Below are positions 55,501-64,000 of a DNA stretch of 64,000 bases, in pieces. The position numbers were made by a program, and so were the translations under genes. This DNA is from Gammaproteobacteria bacterium (GTDB lineage Bacteria > Pseudomonadota > Gammaproteobacteria > UBA6429 > Thiohalophilaceae), in assembly GCA_029881995.1 (NCBI GenBank), contig JAOULO010000006.1, forward strand, positions 37,289-101,288. Direction: 5' to 3'. Every line of letters starts with the position of its first letter. The stretch's first letter is position 1. The notes below the pieces were generated by a model that was not told where the DNA came from, made no database searches, and worked only from the letters and a program-made list of their open reading frames with translations.

Positions 55501-56541
55501 ATGCAGTCAGACTGGCAAGTGAATCTAGATAAGTATCAGGCTAACATTTTGGATGGCAAAGTGGTTGATTTCGGTCAAGCAGAACAGGAATTAGCAGCCG
55601 TTTCCAATAATGTGATTTGCGATCTGAGCCACTATGGTCTTATCAGTGCGGCTGGTGCTGATACTGCAGATTTTTTACAGGGCCAGTTCAGTAATGATGT
55701 GCGAAATGTCTCAGTTGAATCCAGCCAGTTAAATGCCTATTGCAGCCCCAAGGGACGGATTCTTGCCAGTTTTCGTTTGTTTTATTTTAAAGATAAATAT
55801 TATTTACAATTACCGACCTCATTACTTGAGCAAACATTAAAGCGTTTACGCATGTTTGTTATGCGCAGTCAGGTGACACTCGAAAATGCCAGTGAAGAAC
55901 TGGTTAGAATGGGAGCTGCTGGTCCTGACATAGCTCAACTTATTAGCGATCTCGGTTTTGCATGTCCAGCTGAAGTCGATGCTGCCAAACAAACGGGCAA
56001 TGTTCTGGTGATTCGAATTCCCGGCCAGGTTCCCCGTTTTGAAATTCATGGCCCTGTGGCCGAGCTAATACCCGTCTGGGAGGGGTTGGCTGACAAGTCC
56101 ACCATGGTGGGCTCTGCCATCTGGTCTTTACTGGATATCCAGACTGGACTACCCGTCATTCAATCAGAAACCACTGAGAGCTTTGTGCCCCAGATGGTCA
56201 ACCTGGAACTCATTAACGGTGTCAGTTTTAAGAAGGGTTGTTACCCTGGTCAGGAAATTGTGGCCCGTATGCAGTACCTGGGTAAGCTAAAAAAACGCAT
56301 GTTTCGTGCTCATATTCAGAGTGACGAATCTATCTATCCCGGTGATGCTCTTTATAGTGGCAGTAGTGATAATAAACAGAGTGTTGGCAATATTGTTAAT
56401 GCACAACCCAGTCCAGATGGTGGATATGATGTCCTGGCTGTGATCCAGGTCACAGAAGCAGATCAGGGTGAGGTACGGGTGGGTAATAAAAATGGGTCTA
56501 TACTTGAAATCACCAAATTACCTTACTCACTTTCTGCCTAA
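55501..56541 (+). CDS. ygfZ: Folate-binding protein YgfZ
   Basis: 346-aa protein of the GcvT/COG0354 fold that helps maintain or repair iron-sulfur proteins using tetrahydrofolate. The family signature KGCYPGQE (with the essential Cys) is at about residue 243; FLQGQFSNDV and YCSPKGRILASFRLF are in the N-terminal half. GAGGT lies 7 bases before the ATG. Its position beside sdh, which has three iron-sulfur clusters, suits the role. In E. coli ygfZ also lies next to ygfX-sdhE. Confidence 0.93.
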   Translation: MQSDWQVNLDKYQANILDGKVVDFGQAEQELAAVSNNVICDLSHYGLISAAGADTADFLQGQFSNDVRNVSVESSQLNAYCSPKGRILASFRLFYFKDKYYLQLPTSLLEQTLKRLRMFVMRSQVTLENASEELVRMGAAGPDIAQLISDLGFACPAEVDAAKQTGNVLVIRIPGQVPRFEIHGPVAELIPVWEGLADKSTMVGSAIWSLLDIQTGLPVIQSETTESFVPQMVNLELINGVSFKKGCYPGQEIVARMQYLGKLKKRMFRAHIQSDESIYPGDALYSGSSDNKQSVGNIVNAQPSPDGGYDVLAVIQVTEADQGEVRVGNKNGSILEITKLPYSLSA

Positions 56542-56645
56542 GACTACATGATTCATCTTGCCCAAACCTAAATAATTACCCGGCAGGGACCGATACAACT
56601 ACTAGTTGTTGGAATGGACTGACCGTAATTAATTAAGAGGAAACC

Positions 56646-57485
56646 ATGGGTAATAATCTAGAACAAAAACTCATTACTGAACTTCTTGAGGATCTGGAAA
56701 ATGATCGGTTGGTTTTACCAACCTTACCAGAAGTGGCACTACGCGTCCGAGATACGCTCGAAGACGAAAATATGGGCCTGCCTGAAGTCGCCAATGTCAT
56801 TACATCTGACACAGCGGTATCTGCCAGACTTATTCAGATTGCCAACAGCCCATTACTCCGTGCTAGTCGCCAGATCGATACCGTTGAGCTGGCTGTCAGC
56901 CGTATGGGTGGTGACATGGTGCGAAACCTGGTCATGAGTATTGTCATGGAACAAATGTTCCAGGCTACATCCGACGCGACTGACCGGCGTTTGCGTTCTC
57001 TATGGGAACATAGCACCACGGTTGCGGCGATTTGTCATACTCTGGCCAGTAAATACACCGATTTAACACCCGACCAGGCCCTGCTTGCCGGACTGGTTCA
57101 CGATATAGGTTCACTACCCATCATCGCTAGAGCAGAAGATGTACCAGATCTTTTAAGAAATACAGATATGCTGGATAGCATCATTCAACAGACTCATAAC
57201 GAAGTGGGAAAAGCCATTCTCAGTAAATGGAACTTCCCGGCTGAGATCATCAAAGTAGCTGAGCTGCATGACGATACAAGCTATGACAGCAAGTCTACCG
57301 ATTATACCGATGTTGTCATCGTTGCTAACCTGCAGAGCTACCTGGGCACTACTCACAGTATGAATGAGATTGACTGGAATACAGTTCCTGCCTTTGAGAA
57401 ACTCGGCATGGATACCAGCATCAATATCGTCACCATGGAAGGCGTTGGTGACGACATCAAAGCCATTAAGTCAGTGCTTGGTTAA
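56646..57485 (+). CDS. HDOD domain protein
   Basis: 279-aa protein consisting of one HDOD domain (about 15-220), a non-enzymatic HD relative found in signalling proteins. Motifs: LPTLPEVALRVRDTLED, TSDTAVSARLIQIANSPLLR and LLAGLVHDIGSLPI. No output or cyclic-di-GMP domain is attached, so it probably works by protein contact. AGAGGAAACC just before the ATG is a strong ribosome-binding site. It converges with lysS after 6 bases. Confidence 0.9.
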   Translation: MGNNLEQKLITELLEDLENDRLVLPTLPEVALRVRDTLEDENMGLPEVANVITSDTAVSARLIQIANSPLLRASRQIDTVELAVSRMGGDMVRNLVMSIVMEQMFQATSDATDRRLRSLWEHSTTVAAICHTLASKYTDLTPDQALLAGLVHDIGSLPIIARAEDVPDLLRNTDMLDSIIQQTHNEVGKAILSKWNFPAEIIKVAELHDDTSYDSKSTDYTDVVIVANLQSYLGTTHSMNEIDWNTVPAFEKLGMDTSINIVTMEGVGDDIKAIKSVLG

Positions 57486-57491
57486 ACAAGC

Positions 57492-59003
57492 CTACTGTGG
57501 TCGCATATGCGGGAATAACAATACGTCACGAATTGACGGCGAATCCGTAAACAGCATCACCAAGCGATCGATACCAATCCCCTCACCGGCTGTGGGCGGC
57601 ATACCGTGCTCTAATGCTGTTACATAATCTTCATCAAAGAACATTGCCTCTTCATCACCGGCATCCTTTTCTTCCACCTGTTGACGGAAACGTTCGGCCT
57701 GGTCCTCGGCATCATTTAATTCCGAGAAGCCATTGGCGATCTCACGGCCCCCGACAAAAAATTCAAAACGATCAGTGACAAAGGGATCATCGTCATTACG
57801 ACGGGCCAGTGGTGAAACCTCGGTGGGATAGGCCGTAATAAAGGTAGGATCCATCAGGCGATGTTCAACGGTCTTTTCAAATATCTCAATCTGAACCTTA
57901 CCCAGCCCATAAGAGTTTTTGAGTGGAATCTCCAAACGCTCGGCAATGGCGCGTGCCGTATCCAGATCATCCAGCTCGGCTTCAGTGACATCTGAATTAA
58001 AGTGCAGAATAGATTCTTTAACCGTCATACGTGTAAAAGGCTTACCAAAGTCATACACGTCACCCTGATAGTTAATTTGTGTTGTTCCGATCACTTCTTC
58101 AGCAATAGAGCGTAGCATTTCTTCAGTGATGTCCATCAGATCGATGTAGGTCGCATAGGCCTCATAAAATTCGATCATGGTAAATTCCGGGTTATGTCGA
58201 GTAGAGAGTCCTTCGTTACGGAAGTTACGATTTATTTCAAAGACACGCTCAAAACCACCTACTACAAGTCGCTTGAGATAAAGTTCGGGTGCAATACGTA
58301 AATATAGATCCATATCCAGGGCATTATGATAAGTAGTAAAGGGTCTGGCCGTGGCCCCACCAGGAATCACCTGCATCATGGGGGTTTCCACTTCGAGGAA
58401 ATTCTTATGGGTCAGGAATTCACGAATATGGGTAATGATCTTCGAGCGCAACATAAAGGTCTTACGTGACTCTTCGTTCATAATCAGATCCAGATAGCGC
58501 TGGCGATAACGTATCTCCTGATCCGTCACACCCTTAAATTTTTCAGGCAGAGGCCGCAAGGCCTTGGTCAATAAGCGGATACTGTCCAGCTTGACTGACA
58601 GTTCACCCTTATTGGTTTTCATCAGCACACCTTCACCGCCGATGATGTCGCCCATGTCCCATTTCTTGAACTGTTCGTTATAGACCCCTTCTGGCAGGTC
58701 ATCACGCACCACGTAGAACTGGATCTTGCCGGACATGTCCTGCACCGTGGCAAAGCTGGCCTTGCCCATGACACGTTTTAACATCATGCGACCGGCCACG
58801 CTGACGCGGATATTTATTTCTTCGAGCTGCTCTTTTGATTTCTCACCGTATTCGGCATGTAGTTCACCTGCCATGACATTGCGGCGAAAATCGTTCGGGA
58901 AGGCAACGCCCTGTTCGCGAATGGCACCTAGTTTTTCGCGGCGCTGTGCGATGAGCTTGTTTTCTTCTTCGGCGGTTAATTCTTGTGTTTCTACTTCTGA
59001 CAT
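57492..59003 (-). CDS. lysS: Lysyl-tRNA synthetase (class II)
   Basis: 503-aa enzyme. An N-terminal OB-fold anticodon-binding domain (about 60-150) is followed by the class II core with motif 1 in [21 protein letters not shown], motif 2 [24 protein letters not shown] and motif 3 [13 protein letters not shown] near the end. It follows prfB after 15 bases, the order found in E. coli. Confidence 0.97.
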   Translation of the reverse strand: MSEVETQELTAEEENKLIAQRREKLGAIREQGVAFPNDFRRNVMAGELHAEYGEKSKEQLEEINIRVSVAGRMMLKRVMGKASFATVQDMSGKIQFYVVRDDLPEGVYNEQFKKWDMGDIIGGEGVLMKTNKGELSVKLDSIRLLTKALRPLPEKFKGVTDQEIRYRQRYLDLIMNEESRKTFMLRSKIITHIREFLTHKNFLEVETPMMQVIPGGATARPFTTYHNALDMDLYLRIAPELYLKRLVVGGFERVFEINRNFRNEGLSTRHNPEFTMIEFYEAYATYIDLMDITEEMLRSIAEEVIGTTQINYQGDVYDFGKPFTRMTVKESILHFNSDVTEAELDDLDTARAIAERLEIPLKNSYGLGKVQIEIFEKTVEHRLMDPTFITAYPTEVSPLARRNDDDPFVTDRFEFFVGGREIANGFSELNDAEDQAERFRQQVEEKDAGDEEAMFFDEDYVTALEHGMPPTAGEGIGIDRLVMLFTDSPSIRDVLLFPHMRPQ

Positions 59004-59018
59004 TATTTCTTCCAGGTT

Positions 59019-60120
59019 TTATAAGCCACTTTTCAGGCTTGCTTCAATAAACTTGTCCAGATCACCGTCCAGTACGGCCTGGGTATTACTGGTCTCTACG
59101 CCGGTGCGCAGGTCCTTGATGCGAGACTGATCCAGTACATAGGAACGAATCTGGCTGCCCCAGCCGATATCCGACTTGGACTCTTCCATGGCCTGTCGCT
59201 CGGCATCCTGTTTCATCATTTCCATTTCATACAGTTTGGCCTTGAGCTGTTTCATGGCCTTGTCTTTGTTCTGATGCTGGGAGCGCTCGCTCTGGCACTG
59301 TACCACGATTCCACTGGGTTCGTGGGTAATACGAATGGCCGAATCGGTCTTGTTAACGTGCTGACCACCGGCACCACTGGCCCGGTAGGTATCGATTCGC
59401 AAATCAGCCGGGTTGATCTCGATCTCGATATTGTCATCCACTTCTGGAGAAATAAATACGGAGGCAAAAGAAGTATGTCGACGGTTACCCGAATCGAAAG
59501 GCGATTTTCTTACCAGTCGATGTACCCCGGTTTCTGTTCGTAGCCAGCCGAAGGCATAGTCACCGCTAATATGGATAGTGGCACTTTTGATGCCGGCGAC
59601 TTCACCTGCGGACACTTCAACCAGTTCTGTCTTGAATCCACGGCTCTCACTCCAACGTAGATACATGCGCAGGATCATCTCGGCCCAGTCCTGTGCCTCG
59701 GTTCCACCAGAACCGGCCTGAATATCGAGGAAGGCATTATTGGCATCCATCTCACCAGAGAACATGCGCTGGAATTCCAGATTCTCAAGCTCCTTCTCCT
59801 GCTGTGCCAGATCGCTGGAGACCGATTCAACAGTATCCGCATCATTTTCCTCGGCCGCCATTTCCACCAGTTCACCGGCATCGGTGAGACTGGCACTGAG
59901 CTTTTCAATCACATCCACCACCTGCTCCAGACGTGATCGCTCCCGCCCCAGCTCCTGGGCATATTCGGGTTTGTTCCAGATGGCCGGGTCCTCGAGCTCG
60001 CGGACCACTTCGGTCAGGCGTTCTTTCTTGCTGTCGTAGTCAAAGATACCCCCTAAGGGATTCGACACGTCCCTGCATATCCTTGATCTGATTGATAATC
60101 GGATTGATTTCTAATGACAT
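59019..60120 (-). CDS. prfB: Peptide chain release factor 2 (programmed +1 frameshift)
   Basis: 366-aa RF2 that ends translation at UGA and UAA. It is read in two frames. Codons 1-26 (60120-60043, starting MSLEINPII and ending SLRGYL) stop at an in-frame TGA. A +1 shift skips one T at 60042 and resumes at GAC TAC (60041 to 59019). The SPF codon-recognition loop and the catalytic GGQ loop ([12 protein letters not shown]) are present. Length equals E. coli RF2 (365). The ATG at 60120 is supported by this structure. RF2 shortage raises frameshifting, so it controls itself. Confidence 0.96.
60039..60054 (-). promoter_or_regulatory. RF2 programmed frameshift site
   Basis: Minus-strand AGG GGG TAT CTT TGA C. 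It has the internal Shine-Dalgarno-like AGGGGG three bases before the CTT slippery codon and the poor stop context TGAC. It is identical to the E. coli prfB site. Confidence 0.95.
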
Positions 60121-60193
60121 ATTCTACTTCTGATTCCGGCAAAAGCGGCTATCTTAACCTAGTCTGGCCCAAGGATAAATCAGGGCGGTTAAA

Positions 60194-61921
60194 TCAAACT
60201 GGCTCCACTTGTTCGACGATAAGCTGGGCATTGCGCTGCTTATTAAATTCATTCACATCCAGTCGGTAGGCCAGTTGCACTCGGTTCACCACGGTCGGCC
60301 AGTCATGATCCACAGTATTGAAGGCAATGGCATCCACCGTCATGTTCTCACCGGGAGCACGCAATAACAGTTTAAGGTGTTTCTCCCCCACAATGCGCCT
60401 ATTAACTAGTTCAAAAACACCATCAAACACCGGCTCAGGGAACCCCTGTCCCCAGGGACCGGCCTTTTTCAGGTATTCCGCCAGTTGCAGATTGATATCC
60501 TGGCCAACCAGCTCACCATCGCTGTATATCGTCCCATGCAGATCCTCTTCTGTCAGATGGCGTGCCACCTCTTCATCAAAGGCCTGGGCAAAGCGGGCAT
60601 AGTCCCCTGCATTGAGTGTGAGACCTGCCGCCATGGCATGGCCACCAAACTTGTGAATTAAGCCTGGATGTTTTGCTGCAACACTGTCCAAAGCATCACG
60701 AATATGCAGCCCCTTAACCGATCGGGCAGATCCTTTAATCAAACCCACCCCCGCTGGGGCAAAGGCGATCACGGGACGATGCAATTTATCTTTGACGCGG
60801 GAAGCGAGAATGCCGATCACTCCTTCATGCCACTCATCGTTAAACAGACACATCCCCACAGGTAGGTCAGCCTCATCATCCATTTGCAGACTGTCGATGA
60901 ACTGAAAGGCCTGTTCGCGCATATCCTGTTCGATATTGCGACGATCGTGATTAAGCTGGTCTAACTGTTTGGCCAGCAGGCGCGCCTGATTCATGTCATC
61001 ACTGAGCAGACAGTTAATCCCTATGGACATGTCTTCCAGTCTTCCCGCTGCATTGAGTCGTGGCCCGACACAAAACCCCATGTCGGTACTGCTGATGTTT
61101 TCCAGCTTACGACCGGCTACCTCCAGTATAGCGCGAATACCAGGACAACATTCTCCGGCTCGGATCCGTGCCAACCCCTGTGCAACAAGAATACGGTTGT
61201 TGTGATCCAGCGGTACCACATCGGCCACCGTGCCCAATGCCACCAGGTCGAGATAACTGGCAAGATTGGGTTCGGGTATCCCCTGTTGCTCGAACCAGCC
61301 CTGTTCCCTTAAAGCGACGCGAAGGGACATCATCACATAGAAGATTACTCCGACCCCGGCCATGTTTTTACTACTGAATTCATCACCCGGTTGGTTGGGG
61401 TTTACGATGGCATCAGCATGGGGAAGTTGTTCACCAGGCAAGTGGTGATCAGTGACAAGTACCTGGATATTATTGGACTTCGCGGCAGTGACACCATCGA
61501 GACTGGAGATACCGTTATCTACGGTGATAATGAGTTCAGGTTGAGATTTTAATGCTACATTTACGATCTCCGGCGTCAGCCCGTAGCCATATTCAAAACG
61601 GTTGGGCACCAGGAAATCGACATATGTTGCGCCCATGGCACGCAGGGCGCGTACGGCCAGTGCACTACTGGTGGCACCATCGGCATCAAAATCACCGACA
61701 ATCAATATCCGTTGATTTTTATTTAGGGCATCAATCAACAGCGTAACCGCCTCATTAATCCCCTTCAGATCATGATAAGGCAGTAGACGATTAAGCCCAT
61801 GCTCCAGTTCGGCAGCATCAACTACGTTACGTGCCATATAGATACGACGCAATACCGGGTGTAGATTGTCCGGTAAGGTGTTGGAGTGTTCGTCATGAGA
61901 GCGACGTTTAATCAGCGCCAT
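60194..61921 (-). CDS. recJ: Single-strand DNA exonuclease RecJ
   Basis: 575-aa 5'-3' exonuclease used in recombination and mismatch repair. The DHH-family motifs are LIVGDFDADGATSSALAVRALR, VDNGISS, TDHHLPGEQLP and VGPRLNAAGRLEDM; the C-terminal DHHA1 motif is KFGGHAMAAGLTL, followed by an OB-like domain. The ATG overlaps the stop of the rpfE-like gene by 1 base, so the two are coupled. Full length. Confidence 0.96.
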   Translation of the reverse strand: MALIKRRSHDEHSNTLPDNLHPVLRRIYMARNVVDAAELEHGLNRLLPYHDLKGINEAVTLLIDALNKNQRILIVGDFDADGATSSALAVRALRAMGATYVDFLVPNRFEYGYGLTPEIVNVALKSQPELIITVDNGISSLDGVTAAKSNNIQVLVTDHHLPGEQLPHADAIVNPNQPGDEFSSKNMAGVGVIFYVMMSLRVALREQGWFEQQGIPEPNLASYLDLVALGTVADVVPLDHNNRILVAQGLARIRAGECCPGIRAILEVAGRKLENISSTDMGFCVGPRLNAAGRLEDMSIGINCLLSDDMNQARLLAKQLDQLNHDRRNIEQDMREQAFQFIDSLQMDDEADLPVGMCLFNDEWHEGVIGILASRVKDKLHRPVIAFAPAGVGLIKGSARSVKGLHIRDALDSVAAKHPGLIHKFGGHAMAAGLTLNAGDYARFAQAFDEEVARHLTEEDLHGTIYSDGELVGQDINLQLAEYLKKAGPWGQGFPEPVFDGVFELVNRRIVGEKHLKLLLRAPGENMTVDAIAFNTVDHDWPTVVNRVQLAYRLDVNEFNKQRNAQLIVEQVEPV

Positions 61922-62967
61922 TAGTGATCAGCCTTTTCTAACAGGGAGGAAAACTTTTTGCCACGTTTCCACCAGTGGCGCAGTTGCTTTGTGGTCAGTG
62001 TAAATCGACTGCCATGACCATCGAGCAAGTAAATTTCAGTTAGCTGTTTCTGTTTTAACATAGCTATTAATTTTTCTATGACCGACTGCTCCAGTTGTTT
62101 GACAGCATCCAGCCAGGCGAACAGGTCGCCCATAATATCTGGTGCCATCAATCTATCCAGCACCATCAAAAGATGTTGCCCCTTGGCATGTTCAAATTCC
62201 TGCCATACTTCTCCTGTCGCTTTTAATTCACCACCGGTATAAATGGCAAGCCCTCTAGCTACTGGATCATCAGTAAACACCTTATCAAACGGGCAATACC
62301 CTTTATCAGGTAGGTGTCCCCCACCCCAGAACCAGAGGCTATTAACAGGTAACAGGCCACGCGCCTGCCGTGCCAGGTTAATGGGTATATCATGCAGAAG
62401 CATCTGTAGTTCATTCATAATGGAACGCCAGTAGCTGGCATCAGGCCCATTGGGCAACTTGTGCTTAATATCTTGTCCCAGGATTGTATGAGGGGCTGTT
62501 GTTGTAATATCGGTTTTTTCCGCGCCTTTTACATACCAGCGGTCGACGGTATGGGCCTCAATTTGCCAGCCATCCTGTTCCACATGGGCATTTACAATCC
62601 TGAGTAATTGTTCTGTTTCTTCAAGACTTAAACCCAGGCCCCCATGTCCCATGAGGACGGCACGATCCATATCGGCATGAATATAGGCCGGGTCACAGCG
62701 TAAGGTCCATTCAGATTGAGATTCACCACAGTCTGCCAGTCGTGTGATGGCCGCAATGGGCGGAGTACTTAGCTCATCAAGTTCAATACCAAACATTTGG
62801 AAAAGGCTTGCATAATAGTCCTGACCAGCCGAAACATCCTGTTTGGCACGATTGAAAAAGAGATTTAAGGATTTGAACTCAGGTCTTTCCCCTGGTGGCA
62901 GCCTGTGCAAAGGAAAAGGCGACTGTAAAAGCCCAGGAACAAGTAGAGTTAGTCTATTACCCGTCAT
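61921..62967 (-). CDS. RpfE-like protein, alkaline-phosphatase-fold relative
   Basis: 348-aa protein matching the family annotated as RpfE-type regulatory protein or phosphoglycerate-mutase-like. Conserved features are LTLLVPGLLQSP at the start, MGHGGLGLSLEE, an LWFWGGGHLPDKG segment and LARQARGLLPVNSLW. The lysS-prfB-recJ-rpfE order is the one in the Xanthomonas rpf region; no rpfF, rpfC or rpfG is present. Function is not established. The ATG at 62967 is chosen over an in-frame TTG at 62988. Confidence 0.75.
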   Translation of the reverse strand: MTGNRLTLLVPGLLQSPFPLHRLPPGERPEFKSLNLFFNRAKQDVSAGQDYYASLFQMFGIELDELSTPPIAAITRLADCGESQSEWTLRCDPAYIHADMDRAVLMGHGGLGLSLEETEQLLRIVNAHVEQDGWQIEAHTVDRWYVKGAEKTDITTTAPHTILGQDIKHKLPNGPDASYWRSIMNELQMLLHDIPINLARQARGLLPVNSLWFWGGGHLPDKGYCPFDKVFTDDPVARGLAIYTGGELKATGEVWQEFEHAKGQHLLMVLDRLMAPDIMGDLFAWLDAVKQLEQSVIEKLIAMLKQKQLTEIYLLDGHGSRFTLTTKQLRHWWKRGKKFSSLLEKADH

Positions 62968-62979
62968 GGTAGTTATTTT

Positions 62980-63011
62980 GTAAAACAAAAGGGTGACATG
63001 AATGTCACCCT
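62980..63011 (-). terminator. Terminator after thrC
   Basis: On the minus strand AGGGTGACA pairs with TGTCACCCT around loop TTCA and is followed by TTTTGTTTTA. It lies 43 bases past the thrC stop and ends 13 bases before the rpfE-like ATG, so it separates thrC from the next operon. Confidence 0.8.
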
Positions 63012-63053
63012 ATCATAAGGACTGAAACGCAACACCTGTCAACTAACAGGGGT

Positions 63054-64000
63054 TTAGTCGGCCATATTGTTAAGAATCGCTGTTTTCACCTCATCCAACG
63101 TAGCTTCAACCGTTAACATCGGTGCAGTACTCTGCTTGATAGCGGTATCCGGATCCTTCAGACCATGACCGGTCAGGGTGCAGACAATCTTGCTACCTTC
63201 AGGAATCTTACCCGTCTCAATGTCTTTTATCGCTCCAGCTAGTGAGGTAGCAGAAGCGGGTTCACAGAACACACCCTCGTTTTCAGCCAGCAATTTTTGT
63301 GCTGCCAGGATCTCATCATCGGTACATTCATCAAACCAGCCACCGGATTCTTTCTGGACATTCCAGGCCTTGTCCCAGCTCTGGGGGTGGCCAATGCGAA
63401 TGGCTGTCGCCACGGTATCGGGGTTGTCCACCATATCGCCACGCAAAAATGGGGCAGCTCCGGCTGCCTGGTAACCGACCATTTTGGGTAGATCATTAAC
63501 GATGCCATGCTCGTGGTATTCGCTATAACCCATCCAGTGTGCCGTGATATTGCCGGCATTACCGACAGGGATGCAGTGATAGTCAGGTGCACTACCCAGC
63601 TCTTCAAGGATTTCGAAGGCCGCTGTCTTCTGGCCCTGCAGACGGAAGGGGTTGATCGAATTAACGATGGTCACAGGTGCCTCTTTGCCGACCTGCTTCA
63701 CCAGTTCCATACCCGCATCGAAGTTACCCTTGATCTGAATAACCACGGCACCGTGCATCATGGCCTGGGCCAGTTTACCCATTGCAATCTTGCCTTCAGG
63801 AATCAGCACAAAGGCGGTGATACCGGCACGGGCCGCATAGGCCGCTGCTGCCGCTGATGTGTTGCCTGTCGATGCACAGATGATGGCCTTGCTACCCTCT
63901 TCTACGGCCTTGGTGACAGCCATGGTCATGCCACGGTCCTTAAAGGAACCGGTAGGGTTCAGACCTTCGTATTTCACATAGATATCCACATCTTTGCCAA
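63054..64000 (-). CDS. thrC: Threonine synthase (5' end outside window)
   Basis: PLP enzyme converting phosphohomoserine to threonine. 315 codons are visible; the reading frame is open to the window edge, so the N-terminus (about 40 residues of the short, 350-aa class) is missing. The PLP lysine is in [40 protein letters not shown] and [11 protein letters not shown] are family motifs. The protein ends [12 protein letters not shown]. Confidence 0.95.
   Translation of the reverse strand, partial: GKDVDIYVKYEGLNPTGSFKDRGMTMAVTKAVEEGSKAIICASTGNTSAAAAAYAARAGITAFVLIPEGKIAMGKLAQAMMHGAVVIQIKGNFDAGMELVKQVGKEAPVTIVNSINPFRLQGQKTAAFEILEELGSAPDYHCIPVGNAGNITAHWMGYSEYHEHGIVNDLPKMVGYQAAGAAPFLRGDMVDNPDTVATAIRIGHPQSWDKAWNVQKESGGWFDECTDDEILAAQKLLAENEGVFCEPASATSLAGAIKDIETGKIPEGSKIVCTLTGHGLKDPDTAIKQSTAPMLTVEATLDEVKTAILNNMAD

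Noticed and set aside
59019..60120. prfB as a frameshifted pseudogene
   Set aside because: The stop and shift site match the known programmed RF2 frameshift exactly, and the rest of the gene is intact.
61921..62967. RpfE-like protein as a true phosphoglycerate mutase
   Set aside because: I see only fold-level resemblance and no complete metal-binding motif set of the independent-type mutase.

Overview
The window is chromosomal DNA of a gammaproteobacterium. Evidence: lipopolysaccharide genes (kdsB, lpxK, msbA), Lol lipoprotein-sorting genes, an rpoE-rseA-rseB-rseC-degP cluster in the algU-mucABCD order of Pseudomonas, an sdhCDAB-sdhE-ygfX operon, and a lysS-prfB-recJ-rpfE block in the order I know from Xanthomonas. 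I cannot name the genus. Nearly everything is housekeeping. No rRNA, tRNA, CRISPR array, phage or transposase gene was seen.

Layout. 1-4.4 kb: rluC and rne diverge, followed by an orphan FliL-like gene. 4.4-12.1 kb: one long minus-strand envelope operon, comEC-exbB-exbD-msbA-lpxK-(Trm112)-kdsB-phosphatase. 12.2-17.6 kb: a DUF2062 gene, lolC-lolD, sfsA and a relA whose hydrolase residues are intact. 17.8-24.1 kb: small envelope proteins, agmatine breakdown (aguA, aguB) with a type I-beta DAHP synthase, two tandem outer-membrane barrels and a DsrE-like protein. 24.1-29.8 kb: mfd, an unknown gene, def and csiV. 29.8-36.6 kb: minus-strand genes for methylthioinosine/hypoxanthine salvage, a MscS channel, NagZ, a YkuD-fold protein, a CYTH enzyme, rlmD and cysM. 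36.7-40.0 kb: an orphan BarA-type HPt gene, then a repeat-rich island. 40.0-49.7 kb: recO, era, rnc, DUF4845, lepB and lepA, then the sigma-E operon. 49.9-57.5 kb: nadB, ygfX-sdhE-sdhBADC, ygfZ and an HDOD gene. 57.5-64 kb: lysS, prfB (with its programmed frameshift), recJ, rpfE-like and the 3' part of thrC.

The most unusual part is 37.0-40.0 kb. Three copies (37069-37338 minus, 38589-38862 plus, 39721-39993 plus) of a structured element of about 270 bp lie here. Their arms differ in sequence between copies, but base pairing is kept by compensatory changes in several separate hairpins, including two hairpins that exclude each other. Each copy sits 41-77 bp beyond the stop codon of a gene that points toward it, next to a GTAG-type REP or a GC-rich hairpin. 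Two copies in inverted orientation share a 95-bp perfect match and enclose an AT-rich lipoprotein gene that has its own near-consensus promoter. The third copy splits the usual recO-pdxJ operon. I do not recognise this element as a named family; it may be a non-autonomous mobile element, a structured RNA, or both.
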